Source: CAYQCE01 sp964415885
Lineage (GTDB): Bacteria > Zixibacteria > MSB-5A5 > JAABVY01 > JAHJOQ01
Direction: 5' to 3'
NCBI GenBank assembly: GCA_964415885.1
Contig: CAYQCE010000001.1
Coordinates: forward strand, 52,159 to 116,158
Length of the DNA: 64,000 nucleotides
The notes under the pieces: generated by a model
Database searches by the model: none
Told to the model about the DNA's origin: nothing
What the model saw: only the letters and a program-made list of their open reading frames with translations
Position numbers and translations under genes: made by a program
Part shown: positions 35,629 to 44,209 of the stretch, piece by piece
Layout of the letters: every line of letters starts with the position of its first letter
Numbering within the stretch: position 1 is the stretch's first letter

Positions 35629-37536
35629 CTATAAGGCTATAGCGACTTCGAAGCCCTCCTTCACCGCATCGAGAACCTGACGTGGCTGACGGGCATCACC
35701 TACAACTTTGACCTCCACACCGTTGCTTTTTAGATGGGCTTCAAGGTCATTGACCGGTCGAGTCCCAACGGCAAGGACTACTGATTCGAAATCCCCGAGC
35801 AGACGCTCGCCATCTTTGGTTCGTAGGAATGCCTTCTTGTCTTCGATTCGTGAAAGCTCTGTTCCTGTCAGGATCGCTACACCGGATTCGGTGAGACTAT
35901 TGATAGTGAGCTTTCTCGTAATTGGCAGCATGTCTCGCGCAACGTCCTCGAGAATCTCCACCACGGTTACCTCTTTGTCCATTCTCACAAGGTGTTCGGC
36001 GACTTCGAGTCCGATCATCCCGCCACCGACGATTAAGACTCTCTTTCCGATCTCCTGTTTTCCGCCAAGGACTTCTTCACCTGTCAGCGGTTCTTCGAGG
36101 CCTTCAATTGGGGGTATAATCGGGGCTGCTCCTGTTGCAATGATCACAGCATCAGGATTATCGCTTAGTATATCGCTCGCGGTAGCCTCTCGACCTCGAC
36201 GAATCTCAATCTGGCTTGATTTAAGTCTGCGCAGTATCGATTCGAACGGACGCTTCATCATCTCTTTGCCCGGTGGTATGTAGGATATGCGGAACTGCCC
36301 GCCGAGCTCATTCTTCTCGTACAGGATCACTTTGTGTCCCCGCTGGCTTGCGGTTAATGCTGCCTGCATCCCGCCGGGGCCGCCTCCTACTACAACAACC
36401 CTCTTCGGTTTCGCAGACGTTGACAGTCTCTTCGATTCATTGCCAGCCTCGGGATTAACTATGCATGTCAGTCCTTCACCAGATTTCACTTTTCCGAGGC
36501 ATCCCTGCAAACAGGCGCCACATAGCAGAATCTCGTCCTCTGCATTCTCTTTCATTTTTCTCGGCAGGTCCGGATCGGCGACAAGTGGACGACCAAGTGC
36601 GATTCCATCGACGGTGTCATTTGCGAATGCATGTCTAATGTCATCAGGATTCCCGAGTCGTCCAGCCACTATGACGGGTATATCTACTGCGCCCCTGATC
36701 TTGCCTGCCCAGTTTAAGTTTTTGCCGAGCGGCAGTCTCATGTGCTGGAAGTACCACGGTGGAGAATCGCATATTGAGCCGCTTGCAACATGAATTGCAT
36801 CGGCACCCTCGACTTGCATGAAGGAGGCAAAATCGATGGAGTCTTCGATTCCCCGGCCTCCTGTCGCCTGATCTGTGGCTGAGATTCTCACCATGATGGG
36901 AGTATCTGCGCCAACCTCCGATCGAACCTTTCGAAGGACCTCGGTCGCAAACCGGTAACGGTTCTTCTTGTTTCCGCCATAGCCATCGTGTCGCAGGTTG
37001 GTTGCTGGTGAAAGGAACTGTGCAACAAGGTAGCCCAGGCCGAATTGGAGCTCGATTAGGTCGAAGCCGACCTCGAGTGCGCGTCTCGCAGCAGCGCCGA
37101 ACTCACGGATCACCTGTTCGATTCGCTCTTCTGACATCTCGAGTGGTGTCACGCCGGTCAGATTGCACTTCACTACTGACGGTGCTTCAGGCGTAAAGCC
37201 GGAAGCCTTCGGATTGGCAGCTCGTCCCCCATGATTGAGGTGCGCTATAGCAAGCGCGCCTCCGTCGTGAATAGCAGTGATCAGCCGATGAAGTCCCTCC
37301 GCGTGATTGCAGGATGAGATGCCAATCTGTTTGGGGTGTTCTCTCCCTACCTGATCGACGTACAGCGGCTCAACAATGATGGCCGCGACTCCTCCTTCGG
37401 CTCTGCGTCTGTAGTATGCCTCATGACGATGTGTCACCATTCCCTCGGGCGTGCCATAAGCTGTCTTAACCGGTGCCATGATCAGGCGGTTGCTCAGTCT
37501 TTTGCTGCCGATTTTGAGTGGAGTGAAAGTCTCCAT
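35629..37536 (-). CDS. Old-yellow-enzyme family NADH:flavin oxidoreductase with FAD/NAD domain
   Basis: The 635-residue enzyme has an N-terminal FMN-binding TIM barrel (about 1-330, starting with FTPLKIGSKRLSNRLIMAPVKT and containing HLNHGGRAA). A [4Fe-4S] site follows, CGACLQGC plus a later Cys (about 337-356), then a C-terminal FAD/NAD(P) disulfide-reductase-like domain with VVVVGGGPGGMQAA and VLIVGGGMIGLEVAE. This is the architecture of 2,4-dienoyl-CoA reductase and trimethylamine dehydrogenase. The substrate here is unknown. It is the last gene of a five-gene minus-strand operon whose first gene has a sigma-54 promoter, so it probably works in the same redox regulon. Start: ATG with GAGGAG six bases upstream. 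Confidence 0.85.
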   Translation of the reverse strand: METFTPLKIGSKRLSNRLIMAPVKTAYGTPEGMVTHRHEAYYRRRAEGGVAAIIVEPLYVDQVGREHPKQIGISSCNHAEGLHRLITAIHDGGALAIAHLNHGGRAANPKASGFTPEAPSVVKCNLTGVTPLEMSEERIEQVIREFGAAARRALEVGFDLIELQFGLGYLVAQFLSPATNLRHDGYGGNKKNRYRFATEVLRKVRSEVGADTPIMVRISATDQATGGRGIEDSIDFASFMQVEGADAIHVASGSICDSPPWYFQHMRLPLGKNLNWAGKIRGAVDIPVIVAGRLGNPDDIRHAFANDTVDGIALGRPLVADPDLPRKMKENAEDEILLCGACLQGCLGKVKSGEGLTCIVNPEAGNESKRLSTSAKPKRVVVVGGGPGGMQAALTASQRGHKVILYEKNELGGQFRISYIPPGKEMMKRPFESILRRLKSSQIEIRRGREATASDILSDNPDAVIIATGAAPIIPPIEGLEEPLTGEEVLGGKQEIGKRVLIVGGGMIGLEVAEHLVRMDKEVTVVEILEDVARDMLPITRKLTINSLTESGVAILTGTELSRIEDKKAFLRTKDGERLLGDFESVVLAVGTRPVNDLEAHLKSNGVEVKVVGDARQPRQVLDAVKEGFEVAIAL

Positions 37537-37609
37537 TTGTATCTCCTCTGTTCATGGACATATGGCGCAGAGCTTCCTCAGGGTGTGTTCCGTAGACTGA
37601 AGGCGCTCT

Positions 37610-37936
37610 TTACTCGTTCGTCCGACACCAAACCACCAGGATAACAGCTCCCGACCGGGTGGTAAACGGTCCGTGCTCAACCTCTTTGGGTATCATGCGA
37701 AATGTTCCTGCGGGGAAGGTCTTATCACCGATTTCGTATTCCCCTTCGAGGACATAGTGTAACTCCGTTTGAGCGTGTGAGTGCCGGTCCATACTCCATC
37801 CGGGCGGCAGCTTCAAGAGTATCGTGCGTGGGGCAACACTGCCTCCCGTGCTCAGCACCTTCTCTTGGGCGTCGCCGGGGTAGGATGTGGTCGGCTGCCA
37901 GTCTATATCATTGACATTGACGCTGACTGCATTCAT
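37610..37936 (-). CDS. Cupin-domain protein
   Basis: The 108-residue protein is a single small beta-barrel cupin. Motif 1 is recognisable as HSHAQTELHYVLEGEYEIGD (His-x-His, then Glu and the usual G-rich turn), and motif 2 as FPAGTFRMIPKEVEHGPFTT. The two His, a Glu and a later His could hold a divalent metal. Cupins of this size may be enzymes, metal-binding sensors or sugar-binding proteins, so no reaction is assigned. The ATG at 37936 has AAGGAGG nine bases upstream; a longer reading to 37981 would overlap the radical SAM gene's end. It lies 13 bases after that gene, in the sigma-54-controlled operon. Confidence 0.8.
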   Translation of the reverse strand: MNAVSVNVNDIDWQPTTSYPGDAQEKVLSTGGSVAPRTILLKLPPGWSMDRHSHAQTELHYVLEGEYEIGDKTFPAGTFRMIPKEVEHGPFTTRSGAVILVVWCRTNE

Positions 37937-37949
37937 GGCGCATACCTCC

Positions 37950-38891
37950 TTATCCTGGATTTTCAACCTTGCCTCTGACAAATTGACCGGATAGGAGATA
38001 GACTTCGCCGTTATACTTCACTTCTATTAGTTGTCCGTCTGCTATCATCTGAGCGACTGTCCCGTTTTCTGAGAATGTGTCTTCTATGCGCTCTGCCTGA
38101 GGTTTGCGTAAAGGATGACGTGATCCGATCTCACTGATCGCATCTTTCGCATTCTCGAACTCACCAATCCCGAAGTCGCCAGACTCCAGGTCCGCCACAG
38201 TAACGGATCCGGCAATCAACTCATGTGCTCGTAGGATTCTCCGGGGACTCGGAGGATGAACCCATGGTTCGGCGGGTGGACGAATTGGTGTGAGGATGTA
38301 GACTCGGTCGGGGTTGATTTGTGCAACAGCTCTTGCGATGCCTTCCAATTCCCTATCGTTGTCGTTGACGCCCTCGATCACCATAACCTCGAGCCAGAGT
38401 TTTCCCGTGTACTGATCTCGAAACTCAAGCATTCCCTTCATGAGAAGGTCGAAGCTGATTTTCGGATGAGGTCTGTTAATCCGTCTGAATGTCTGTGCGT
38501 TTCCTGCGTCAAGTGTGGGGACGACAACGTCCGCGCCTGCGAGATCTTGTCTGACATCTTCTCTCCACAGAAGCGAACCATTGGTTATGACGGCGGACGG
38601 CAGATCCAGCCTGTCCCCGGTTTGACCGATCAGCCAGCCCAGATCCGAGCAGAGTGTCGGTTCGCCGTCACCCACGAATGTGACATAGTCTGGATTGGAG
38701 TCGAGAGCACCGGCTTGAATCTCGGCCAGGATATAATTCTTCGGGAAGAAACTCTGCCTCTCTGCCCGCAGGTCCGTGGTGCGGCCAAGCTGACAATAGA
38801 TGCAAGTGTACGAGCAGCTCTTGGAAGGGATCGGGCTTACTCCCAGTGAGCGTCCCAGTCTGCGCGAGGGTACAGGGCCATATACGTACAT
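37950..38891 (-). CDS. Radical SAM protein (COG0731-like)
   Basis: The 313-residue enzyme has the radical SAM CxxxCxxC motif in SCSYTCIYCQLGR (about 26-38), which binds the SAM-cleaving [4Fe-4S] cluster. GPVPSRRLGRSLG, just before it, is a signature of the COG0731 group of Fe-S oxidoreductases. A GDGEPT motif (about 72-77) and a C-terminal winged-helix-like segment (about 255-313) are visible. The biological substrate of this group is not established; the TYW1-type members modify tRNA. The ATG at 38891 is chosen with AGAGG five bases upstream. Adjacent genes for a methyltransferase and a cupin hint at a joint modification reaction. Confidence 0.8.
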   Translation of the reverse strand: MYVYGPVPSRRLGRSLGVSPIPSKSCSYTCIYCQLGRTTDLRAERQSFFPKNYILAEIQAGALDSNPDYVTFVGDGEPTLCSDLGWLIGQTGDRLDLPSAVITNGSLLWREDVRQDLAGADVVVPTLDAGNAQTFRRINRPHPKISFDLLMKGMLEFRDQYTGKLWLEVMVIEGVNDNDRELEGIARAVAQINPDRVYILTPIRPPAEPWVHPPSPRRILRAHELIAGSVTVADLESGDFGIGEFENAKDAISEIGSRHPLRKPQAERIEDTFSENGTVAQMIADGQLIEVKYNGEVYLLSGQFVRGKVENPG

Positions 38892-38914
38892 CACTACCTC
38901 TTCAATTTGTTGAT

Positions 38915-39544
38915 CTACTTGACACCTTTTGCTGCCACGAATGACCCCTCACCGAAACCGGGTTTCACCGGCTCTACGCTATCTACATCAACAGGCCTTC
39001 GAAAGATTGTCTGGACGAAGTCCATATCTCTGAAGCCCGTATCTTCGAAGAGACGAGATACGTCATCTGCTGAGAAGAATGTGGCGTCGCGATAGAAGTG
39101 GCTATCAGCCTTGTTGACCTCGTAATACCGGCCGAGATCACTTTTTCTGTCCACGAAACCAACTACCAGGCAACCGTTGGTTTTGAGGATACGATGAGCC
39201 TCGCGGAATGCAGCGTCGACATCATCGAGAAAGCAGATCGTGGTGACCATTAGCGCCGAGTCGAACTCTCCATCCTTGAAAGGCAGCTCCTCTCCGATGC
39301 CTCCGACGGTTCGTATGCCGCGCAGATCTGCGAGCTTACGCATTCGACTAGATGGGTCCACTCCAATGCCTATGCCGAGCGGCGATGCGAAGCGTCCGCT
39401 GCCAACGCCTATCTCGATCGACTTCCCTTTGGCGGGGAGTTGCTCCTTGATGGCCTTGAGCTCAGATAGATAGGTGTACCTGTTGACTTCAAACCAGTTG
39501 TCATATTCCTGAGTATACAGATCAAAGGGCCCAGTCTTTGCCAT
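38915..39544 (-). CDS. Class I SAM-dependent methyltransferase
   Basis: The 209-residue methyltransferase has motif I GKSIEIGVGSGRFASPLG (about 42-58), motif II at GIGVDPS, and the LPFKDGEFDSALMVTTICFLDD segment (about 85-106) that follows the usual ubiE-like order. It has no added domains. The ATG at 39544 is picked because GGAGGC lies just upstream; a frame extension to 39697 overlaps an intercistronic hairpin and lacks a ribosome-binding site. It is the second gene of the operon, after the 63-residue protein. Together with the radical SAM protein it may modify a cofactor or small protein such as the 63-residue product, but this is inference. Confidence 0.82.
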   Translation of the reverse strand: MAKTGPFDLYTQEYDNWFEVNRYTYLSELKAIKEQLPAKGKSIEIGVGSGRFASPLGIGIGVDPSSRMRKLADLRGIRTVGGIGEELPFKDGEFDSALMVTTICFLDDVDAAFREAHRILKTNGCLVVGFVDRKSDLGRYYEVNKADSHFYRDATFFSADDVSRLFEDTGFRDMDFVQTIFRRPVDVDSVEPVKPGFGEGSFVAAKGVK

Positions 39545-39583
39545 TGCCCGCCTCCGATAAGTAACGTGAGTCTCGTGAAAGTA

Positions 39584-39614
39584 GCAGCCGCCCTGGTTGA
39601 GACAAGGCGGCTGC
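39584..39614. terminator. Intercistronic hairpin upstream of the methyltransferase
   Basis: GCAGCCGCC (39584-39592) and GGCGGCTGC (39606-39614) form a perfect 9-bp stem. On the minus strand it lies 40 bases after the 63-residue gene and 40 bases before the methyltransferase, so it may attenuate transcription or stabilise the upstream message. It has a T-run only on the plus strand. Confidence 0.4.
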
Positions 39615-39654
39615 CGTTTTACCCTGGTCAACGCCATGCGCTGATTGGAGGATA

Positions 39655-39846
39655 TCAGGAGACTCGGGTAAATGCCAGATCCTTGCATCGCCAGCATCCC
39701 TGATCGTCCAAGGACTTATCGGGATCAATCCCCTTGTCGCATAACCACATGCAGCCCTCTTTGTCGGCGATCACATCCATTGGGCGGGCGCCGGGATGCA
39801 GCACGCCATGTCCAAGGACCGGTCTTTCTTTATTTGAGGGTGTCAT
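39655..39846 (-). CDS. Small conserved-looking Cys protein, first gene of a sigma-54 operon
   Basis: The 63-residue product has four Cys residues as CMWLC and CWRC, separated by an acidic helix (DKGIDPDKSLDDQG). It has a His/Gly-rich start (VLGHGVLHPGARP) but no membrane segment. I do not recognise the family. Translation is well supported: AGGAGGT precedes the ATG, and a strong sigma-54 promoter lies about 45 bases upstream. The four cysteines could bind a metal or be substrate for the neighbouring radical SAM and methyltransferase enzymes. Its position as promoter-proximal gene suggests it is made in larger amounts than the downstream enzymes. Confidence 0.65.
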   Translation of the reverse strand: MTPSNKERPVLGHGVLHPGARPMDVIADKEGCMWLCDKGIDPDKSLDDQGCWRCKDLAFTRVS

Positions 39847-39887
39847 GACAGATCACCTCCTCGATTCATCATGCTACCGAGGATCAA

Positions 39888-39904
39888 TTGCAACTGTTGT
39901 GCCA
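39888..39904 (-). promoter_or_regulatory. Sigma-54 promoter of the 63-residue protein/radical SAM operon
   Basis: On the minus strand TGGCACAACAGTTGCA (39904-39889) matches the sigma-54 consensus almost perfectly, with GG, ten bases and GC. Transcription should begin about 32 bases before the ATG at 39846, leaving room for the AGGAGGT ribosome-binding site. Confidence 0.75.
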
Positions 39905-39974
39905 GTTTCTGATGTTAGTTCCATATATAGTGCTATTCCGTTGATTAGAAGGAGCTTAACAGAGTAGAGAAAGT

Positions 39975-40023
39975 GTGTTGCTGTGGTCAACACAGATGCG
40001 AATGTCTTTCGGCATTGCAACAT
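39975..40023 (-). promoter_or_regulatory. RTGTTGC boxes upstream of the minus-strand sigma-54 promoter
   Basis: GTGTTGC (39975-39981, part of GTGTTG-ctgtggt-CAACAC) and GCAACAT (40017-40023, reverse ATGTTGC) lie 70-120 bases upstream of the -24/-12 element. The same words occur before the 25272 and 26960 promoters, so one activator may serve all three. Confidence 0.5.
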
Positions 40024-40319
40024 CGCATGATCGTGTTGAGAGTACCATGCAATTACGCATTGTCAGTCGCAGGCTCACTCGTCTGATGAGAGAATCTCCG
40101 GATTCAGCTTTTTGATCGTGCGGTAGAGGGGGTGAGGTGTGAATTCCCGGTTCGTCTGCAGTCTCCTTGCGACCCCGGTTGTTGCGCCTTAGAGCGGGGA
40201 TGAGGAATAAGGTCTCGATTTCGGGCAGACGGTCACGTGATTCTGAGCTTTCCGCTTGACCTGTGCTGGAAAATGAGCCAAACTACATTTAAGGCTTCAA
40301 GCGGAGCATTGGACGAGAG
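40024..40319. other. Intergenic region before the second kinase
   Basis: This part of the divergent gap has no recognisable gene. TTGTTGCGC at 40179-40187 resembles the enhancer box but no -24/-12 element precedes the kinase. The kinase promoter could not be identified. Confidence 0.3.
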
Positions 40320-42071
40320 ATGAAAGAACGAGATTCAAAGAGCGTTACCGGTACATTGCAGCAAATGTTATCCAGGGAGACGTCCTGCGTATCTCATCAA
40401 ATTCTGCGGGCGGCCAATCAAAGTTACTCATTGAGAGAATTTGCTGATGAGGCCACCGCCGCACTGGCGCAGTTCATTGGCTGTGACTGCATAGAAGTGA
40501 GACTGATCGATAGCAGAGCGATCGGTTACCTCAGCTACTGTGCAAATGATGATCCGGTTTTCGATATTCGGGACGAATCGCGATTGCTCGCCGGCGAGAC
40601 GAGAGAGTCCGGCTCTAAAGATGTTGAGTGGCTGTGCTCGCAGATCTCGGAAGGCAGATATGATCATGACTTGCCATTCTTCAGTCCATACGGAAGTTTC
40701 TTTACCGATGACCTGAGCAAGACCTTTGTCTTCAGCAAAAGAGCGTCGGGTCAACCATTTGGGCGAACGGTTAAGATAGAAAGCCGCTTTGTATCCATTG
40801 CGATAGTTCCTTTCTCTCGTTCCGGCGACAAGAGAGATTTGCTGATCGCAGGCAGCATGAGTCACGGCTTTTTTTCGGAGCAGTCCGTGTTTGTTCTCGA
40901 GGAGCTTGCACAGTTTTGTGACATAGCGCTTCAGCATCATAACACGCAGGTGGCTTTGCGAGAGCGGGTTAAGGAGCTTTCGTGTCTATATGACATAGCG
41001 AGAGTGGCCAGCAATCCTGACACGCCTCTTGAGGAAGTTCTGAAGGAGGCTGCCGTTCTTCTTCCGCCTGCCTGGCTGCATCCGGGCGTTGCCTGTTCCC
41101 GGATAGTGTTTGACGGGGAGTCATATGCTGCCAATGACTTCAAAGAGATTTATCCAAGGCAGTCTGCGGACATTATCGTCGAGGGTGTCAAGCGCGGAAC
41201 AGTTGAGGTTGCCTACTCGGAGGACAGGCCTGAACTCGATGAGGGGCCGTTTTTAAGGGAGGAGCGGAGCTTAATCAATGCCGTTGCGCGAGAGGTGTCA
41301 CTGATTATTGAGAAGCGACGTATAGAGGCCGAGAAGGAAGAGTTGAACGAGCAGCTGCGGCATGCGCATAGATTAGCTACAATTGGGCAGTTCGCCGCGG
41401 GTGTAGCCCACGAGCTTAATGAGCCGCTCGGGAATATCCTCGGATTTGCCCAGTTGGCTGAGAAACAGCCTGATGTCCCGCAACTAGTTCAAAATGATCT
41501 GCAGAAGATCATCAAGGCATCCCTTTACGGCAGAGAGGTGATTAGAAAGCTGATGCTATTCGCTCGACAGACTCCGCCGGGAAAACAGAAGCTCAACCTT
41601 AATGATGTTGTTGAGGACTCTCTCTTTCTGTTCGAGTCACGTTGTGCGAGCGCAGGAGTGGCGCTCGATCGCGAACTCGAGAATAGTCTGCCGGAAATCG
41701 TCGCAGACCGAAGCCAGATGTATCAAGTAATAGTCAATCTTGTAGTCAATGCTATTCAAGCGATGCCCGATGGAGGCAAACTCAGAATATCTACGGGCTT
41801 CGAGAATGACCAGGTTACTCTCGCGGTCAAGGATACCGGTACAGGTATGGAAGAGGATGTCCTTGACAGGATCTTTGTGCCGTTCTTCTCGACGAAGGAT
41901 GTCAATGTGGGGACCGGTTTGGGGCTTTCGGTCGTGCATGGGATTGTTGTGTCGCACGGCGGAACCGTCGTTGCTGAGAGTGAGGTCGATAGTGGTTCCC
42001 GCTTCGTTGTTCGTCTGCCCATCGACGGAAACGGTTCGGAGAGCAATGAGGAGTTTAATTTGAATGCGTGA
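40320..42071 (+). CDS. GAF-type sensor histidine kinase
   Basis: The 583-residue soluble kinase has an N-terminal GAF-like region (about 15-210) and a second sensor unit (about 212-335) beginning with RVKELSCLYDIARVASNPD. A HisKA domain follows with H364 in GVAHELNEP, then an HATPase domain with NLVVNAIQAMPDGG, DTGTGM and GTGLGLSVVHG. There is no membrane segment. The second sensor unit is also found in the 50723 product, suggesting a shared ligand. The gene overlaps the NtrC-type regulator by eight bases, so the pair forms a two-component system. Start: ATG at 40320 with GGACGAGAG before it. Confidence 0.85.
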   Translation: MKERDSKSVTGTLQQMLSRETSCVSHQILRAANQSYSLREFADEATAALAQFIGCDCIEVRLIDSRAIGYLSYCANDDPVFDIRDESRLLAGETRESGSKDVEWLCSQISEGRYDHDLPFFSPYGSFFTDDLSKTFVFSKRASGQPFGRTVKIESRFVSIAIVPFSRSGDKRDLLIAGSMSHGFFSEQSVFVLEELAQFCDIALQHHNTQVALRERVKELSCLYDIARVASNPDTPLEEVLKEAAVLLPPAWLHPGVACSRIVFDGESYAANDFKEIYPRQSADIIVEGVKRGTVEVAYSEDRPELDEGPFLREERSLINAVAREVSLIIEKRRIEAEKEELNEQLRHAHRLATIGQFAAGVAHELNEPLGNILGFAQLAEKQPDVPQLVQNDLQKIIKASLYGREVIRKLMLFARQTPPGKQKLNLNDVVEDSLFLFESRCASAGVALDRELENSLPEIVADRSQMYQVIVNLVVNAIQAMPDGGKLRISTGFENDQVTLAVKDTGTGMEEDVLDRIFVPFFSTKDVNVGTGLGLSVVHGIVVSHGGTVVAESEVDSGSRFVVRLPIDGNGSESNEEFNLNA

Positions 42072-43410
42072 TGAAGACAGACCTCGCATACTGGTCGTCG
42101 ATGATGCCCCGGATACGCTTGAAATACTGGATCGGAACCTTGCATCGAGGGGTTACAAGATGTTCACGTCCTCGAATGTCACCGAGGCGGTTCAGCTTCT
42201 CGACCAGGTTCCAATCGATCTCGTAATCACTGACTTGAAGATGCCGGAGATCAGCGGCCTCGATCTCGTTCGACATGTCAGGGAGAATCTCAAGAACACG
42301 CGTATCATGATGATAACAGGCTATGCGTCTGTCGACAGCGCAGTGGAGGCTCTCAAACTGGGTGCCGAGGAGTATCTCGCGAAGCCGTTTACGGATGATG
42401 AATTGTACCGTGCTGTCGAAGCGTCGCTGAGCAAACTCAAAGCTCGTGAAACCGTCGACCTTGATGTGCCTCAAGCTGTCGCACATTCCAGGCATGGAAT
42501 CCTTGGGAATTCTCCTGCGATGCAGAAAGTCTTCAGAGCAATTCAGAAGGCCGCAGCTACTTCAGCCACGGTTCTCATTGCCGGGGAGAGCGGCACGGGC
42601 AAGGAGCTGGTGGCAAGGGCGATTCACTACAGTAGTGCCAGGAGTTCCGCGCCCTTCGTCCCGGTAAACTGCGGGGGGATCCCCGAAGGGCTTCTGGAGA
42701 GTGAATTGTTTGGTCATGTCAAGGGATCCTTCACAGGCGCGACAGCATCGCGTGCCGGGTTTTTCCAGACTGCGGACGGTGGGACGATCTTCCTCGATGA
42801 GATAGCCGAGACGAGCCTGTCCATGCAGGTGAAACTACTCAGAGTTTTGCAGAGCAGGGAAGTGGGAATGGTCGGTTCAGACCGTTCTCGCAAGGTTGAC
42901 GTGAGAGTTCTTGCCGCGAGCAACAAGGATCTGTTCAGTATGATGGAGTCCGGTGCGATCCGGGAAGATCTCTATTTTCGCCTGTCCGTTCTTTCGATCT
43001 CTGTCCCTCCATTGCGTGAGAGAGGGGATGATATTCTCCTTCTTATTCACCATTTCGCCGAGGTGTATTCGAACGAACTGGGTAAACCGGTCCCGCGCTT
43101 CTCCGATGATTCTCTGAGGGCTCTAAAAAATTACACCTGGCCCGGGAATGTCCGGGAACTCGAGAATGTGATACAGCGGCTCGTGGTCATGACTGACGGA
43201 AAAGTGATTGACGTTCCCGATCTTCCATCTCTGATGAGATTCTCCGCACTGCGAGAAAACGGACTGGACCGATCTCTCGCTGAAGTTGAAGCCGAGCATG
43301 TTCGCAACGTCCTCGCATCCGTTGATGGCAACAAGACAAGAGCAGCAGAGATACTGGGGATAGACAGAAAAACGCTCCGCCAAAAGCTTAAGAAATACAA
43401 GCTTGCGTAG
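42064..43410 (+). CDS. NtrC-family response regulator (receiver, sigma-54 AAA+, Fis)
   Basis: The 448-residue regulator has a receiver domain (about 8-120) with Asp in LVITDLKMPE (about 57) and Lys in YLAKPFTD. The AAA+ domain has Walker A GESGTGKE from residue 174, Walker B GGTIFLDEIAE and the sigma-54 loop GSFTGA at 221. A C-terminal Fis-type helix-turn-helix follows (GNKTRAAEILGIDRKTLRQK). It is paired with the overlapping kinase upstream and should activate sigma-54 promoters when phosphorylated. Candidate targets include the promoter at 43639 directly downstream; whether this regulator or the PAS activator at 25434 binds the RTGTTGC boxes cannot be settled from sequence. Confidence 0.88.
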   Translation: MRDEDRPRILVVDDAPDTLEILDRNLASRGYKMFTSSNVTEAVQLLDQVPIDLVITDLKMPEISGLDLVRHVRENLKNTRIMMITGYASVDSAVEALKLGAEEYLAKPFTDDELYRAVEASLSKLKARETVDLDVPQAVAHSRHGILGNSPAMQKVFRAIQKAAATSATVLIAGESGTGKELVARAIHYSSARSSAPFVPVNCGGIPEGLLESELFGHVKGSFTGATASRAGFFQTADGGTIFLDEIAETSLSMQVKLLRVLQSREVGMVGSDRSRKVDVRVLAASNKDLFSMMESGAIREDLYFRLSVLSISVPPLRERGDDILLLIHHFAEVYSNELGKPVPRFSDDSLRALKNYTWPGNVRELENVIQRLVVMTDGKVIDVPDLPSLMRFSALRENGLDRSLAEVEAEHVRNVLASVDGNKTRAAEILGIDRKTLRQKLKKYKLA

Positions 43411-43582
43411 GGCCATTCTCACCGGGGCATTTGTCCCCACTGGTGCGATCCTCCCCGTCAATAGCCGTATTCTGTTGTCTTAGAGTAACTTAGTCCAATT
43501 TACTCAAGTGCGATTATTTCGACTTCGATCTCCTCACACACATGTCTCTATACTTCAGCAAGTTATAGTGCCGTAAAGAGCA

Positions 43583-43596
43583 TTGTCGCGCATTGC
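43583..43596 (+). promoter_or_regulatory. Degenerate enhancer-like box before the Nuo/Glt operon
   Basis: TTGTCGCGCATTGC resembles the TGTTGCGCATGC box at 26867 with one or two changes and lies about 50 bases upstream of the 43639 promoter. No exact RTGTTGC copy is present, so this site is weaker evidence. Confidence 0.3.
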
Positions 43597-43638
43597 TGTT
43601 CTTGATTGGCCACGGCATTACTCTGCTCCCGTCATTTT

Positions 43639-43655
43639 CGGCAAGAAGATTGCTT
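43639..43655 (+). promoter_or_regulatory. Candidate sigma-54 promoter of the Nuo/Glt operon
   Basis: CGGCAAGAAGATTGCTT has GG, ten bases and GC with a good TTGCTT -12 half but a weak -24 half. Transcription would start near 43665, giving about 200 bases of leader to the ATG at 43868, or 68 bases to an alternative TTG start at 43733. Confidence 0.4.
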
Positions 43656-43867
43656 AAACCGGTTGTGAGACTTGAAGCCGCCTGATGAGAGGGCGACGGA
43701 GATCTGTAAAGGAATGATGAGGGAGGATTATATTGAGCTCGTATCACTCACTCAAATCTGAGGAAACTCAGAAAAACTCAGACCGAGCTTATCAGAGATA
43801 TATCCTCCCTTTTCAGTATATACCGCGAATGAAATCGACTGTCAAGTACAGTACTGGGAGGGCCGAG

Positions 43868-44164
43868 ATGTTGAGCACTAAGGAAGTCAGTTCGGTTGGG
43901 CTTTGTGCAACCTGCAATAACTCAGCAACATGTGCATACAGAAGTCGTCGTGGTTCTGATGCTATGTTTTGTGAGATGTTTGATGGTTATGCAACCCCTG
44001 AAAGCAAGGGAAATGGTCATCGCGATGAGGCGACTGAATTGCAGATGCAAGAGGAAGCTCGCGAGCAGGAGCTCAAGGGACTCTGCATCAACTGTGACAA
44101 CAGATCCACTTGTAAGCATGTAAAACCAGAGACGGGTGTGTGGCATTGTGAGGACTACTGTTAA
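43868..44164 (+). CDS. Small tandem-duplicated Cys-motif protein
   Basis: The 98-residue product contains the same cysteine unit twice: GLCATCNNSATCAYRS...MFCEMFDGY (about 12-40) and GLCINCDNRSTCKHVK...WHCEDYC (about 70-97). Each unit has C-x2-C-x5-C and, about 10 residues on, an aromatic-Cys-Glu. This looks like a metal-binding or iron-sulfur mini-domain joined by a charged helix. I do not know the family by name. It is the first gene before the NuoE-like subunit and could be an electron carrier or assembly factor for it. The ATG at 43868 has GGGAGG five bases upstream; a TTG start at 43733, with AGGGAGG upstream, would add 45 residues without similarity to the units. Confidence 0.65.
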   Translation: MLSTKEVSSVGLCATCNNSATCAYRSRRGSDAMFCEMFDGYATPESKGNGHRDEATELQMQEEAREQELKGLCINCDNRSTCKHVKPETGVWHCEDYC

Positions 44165-44209
44165 TTTCCCATGCTCGCATCTCAATTCAGAAAATGAGGA
44201 ACTCTCAAT

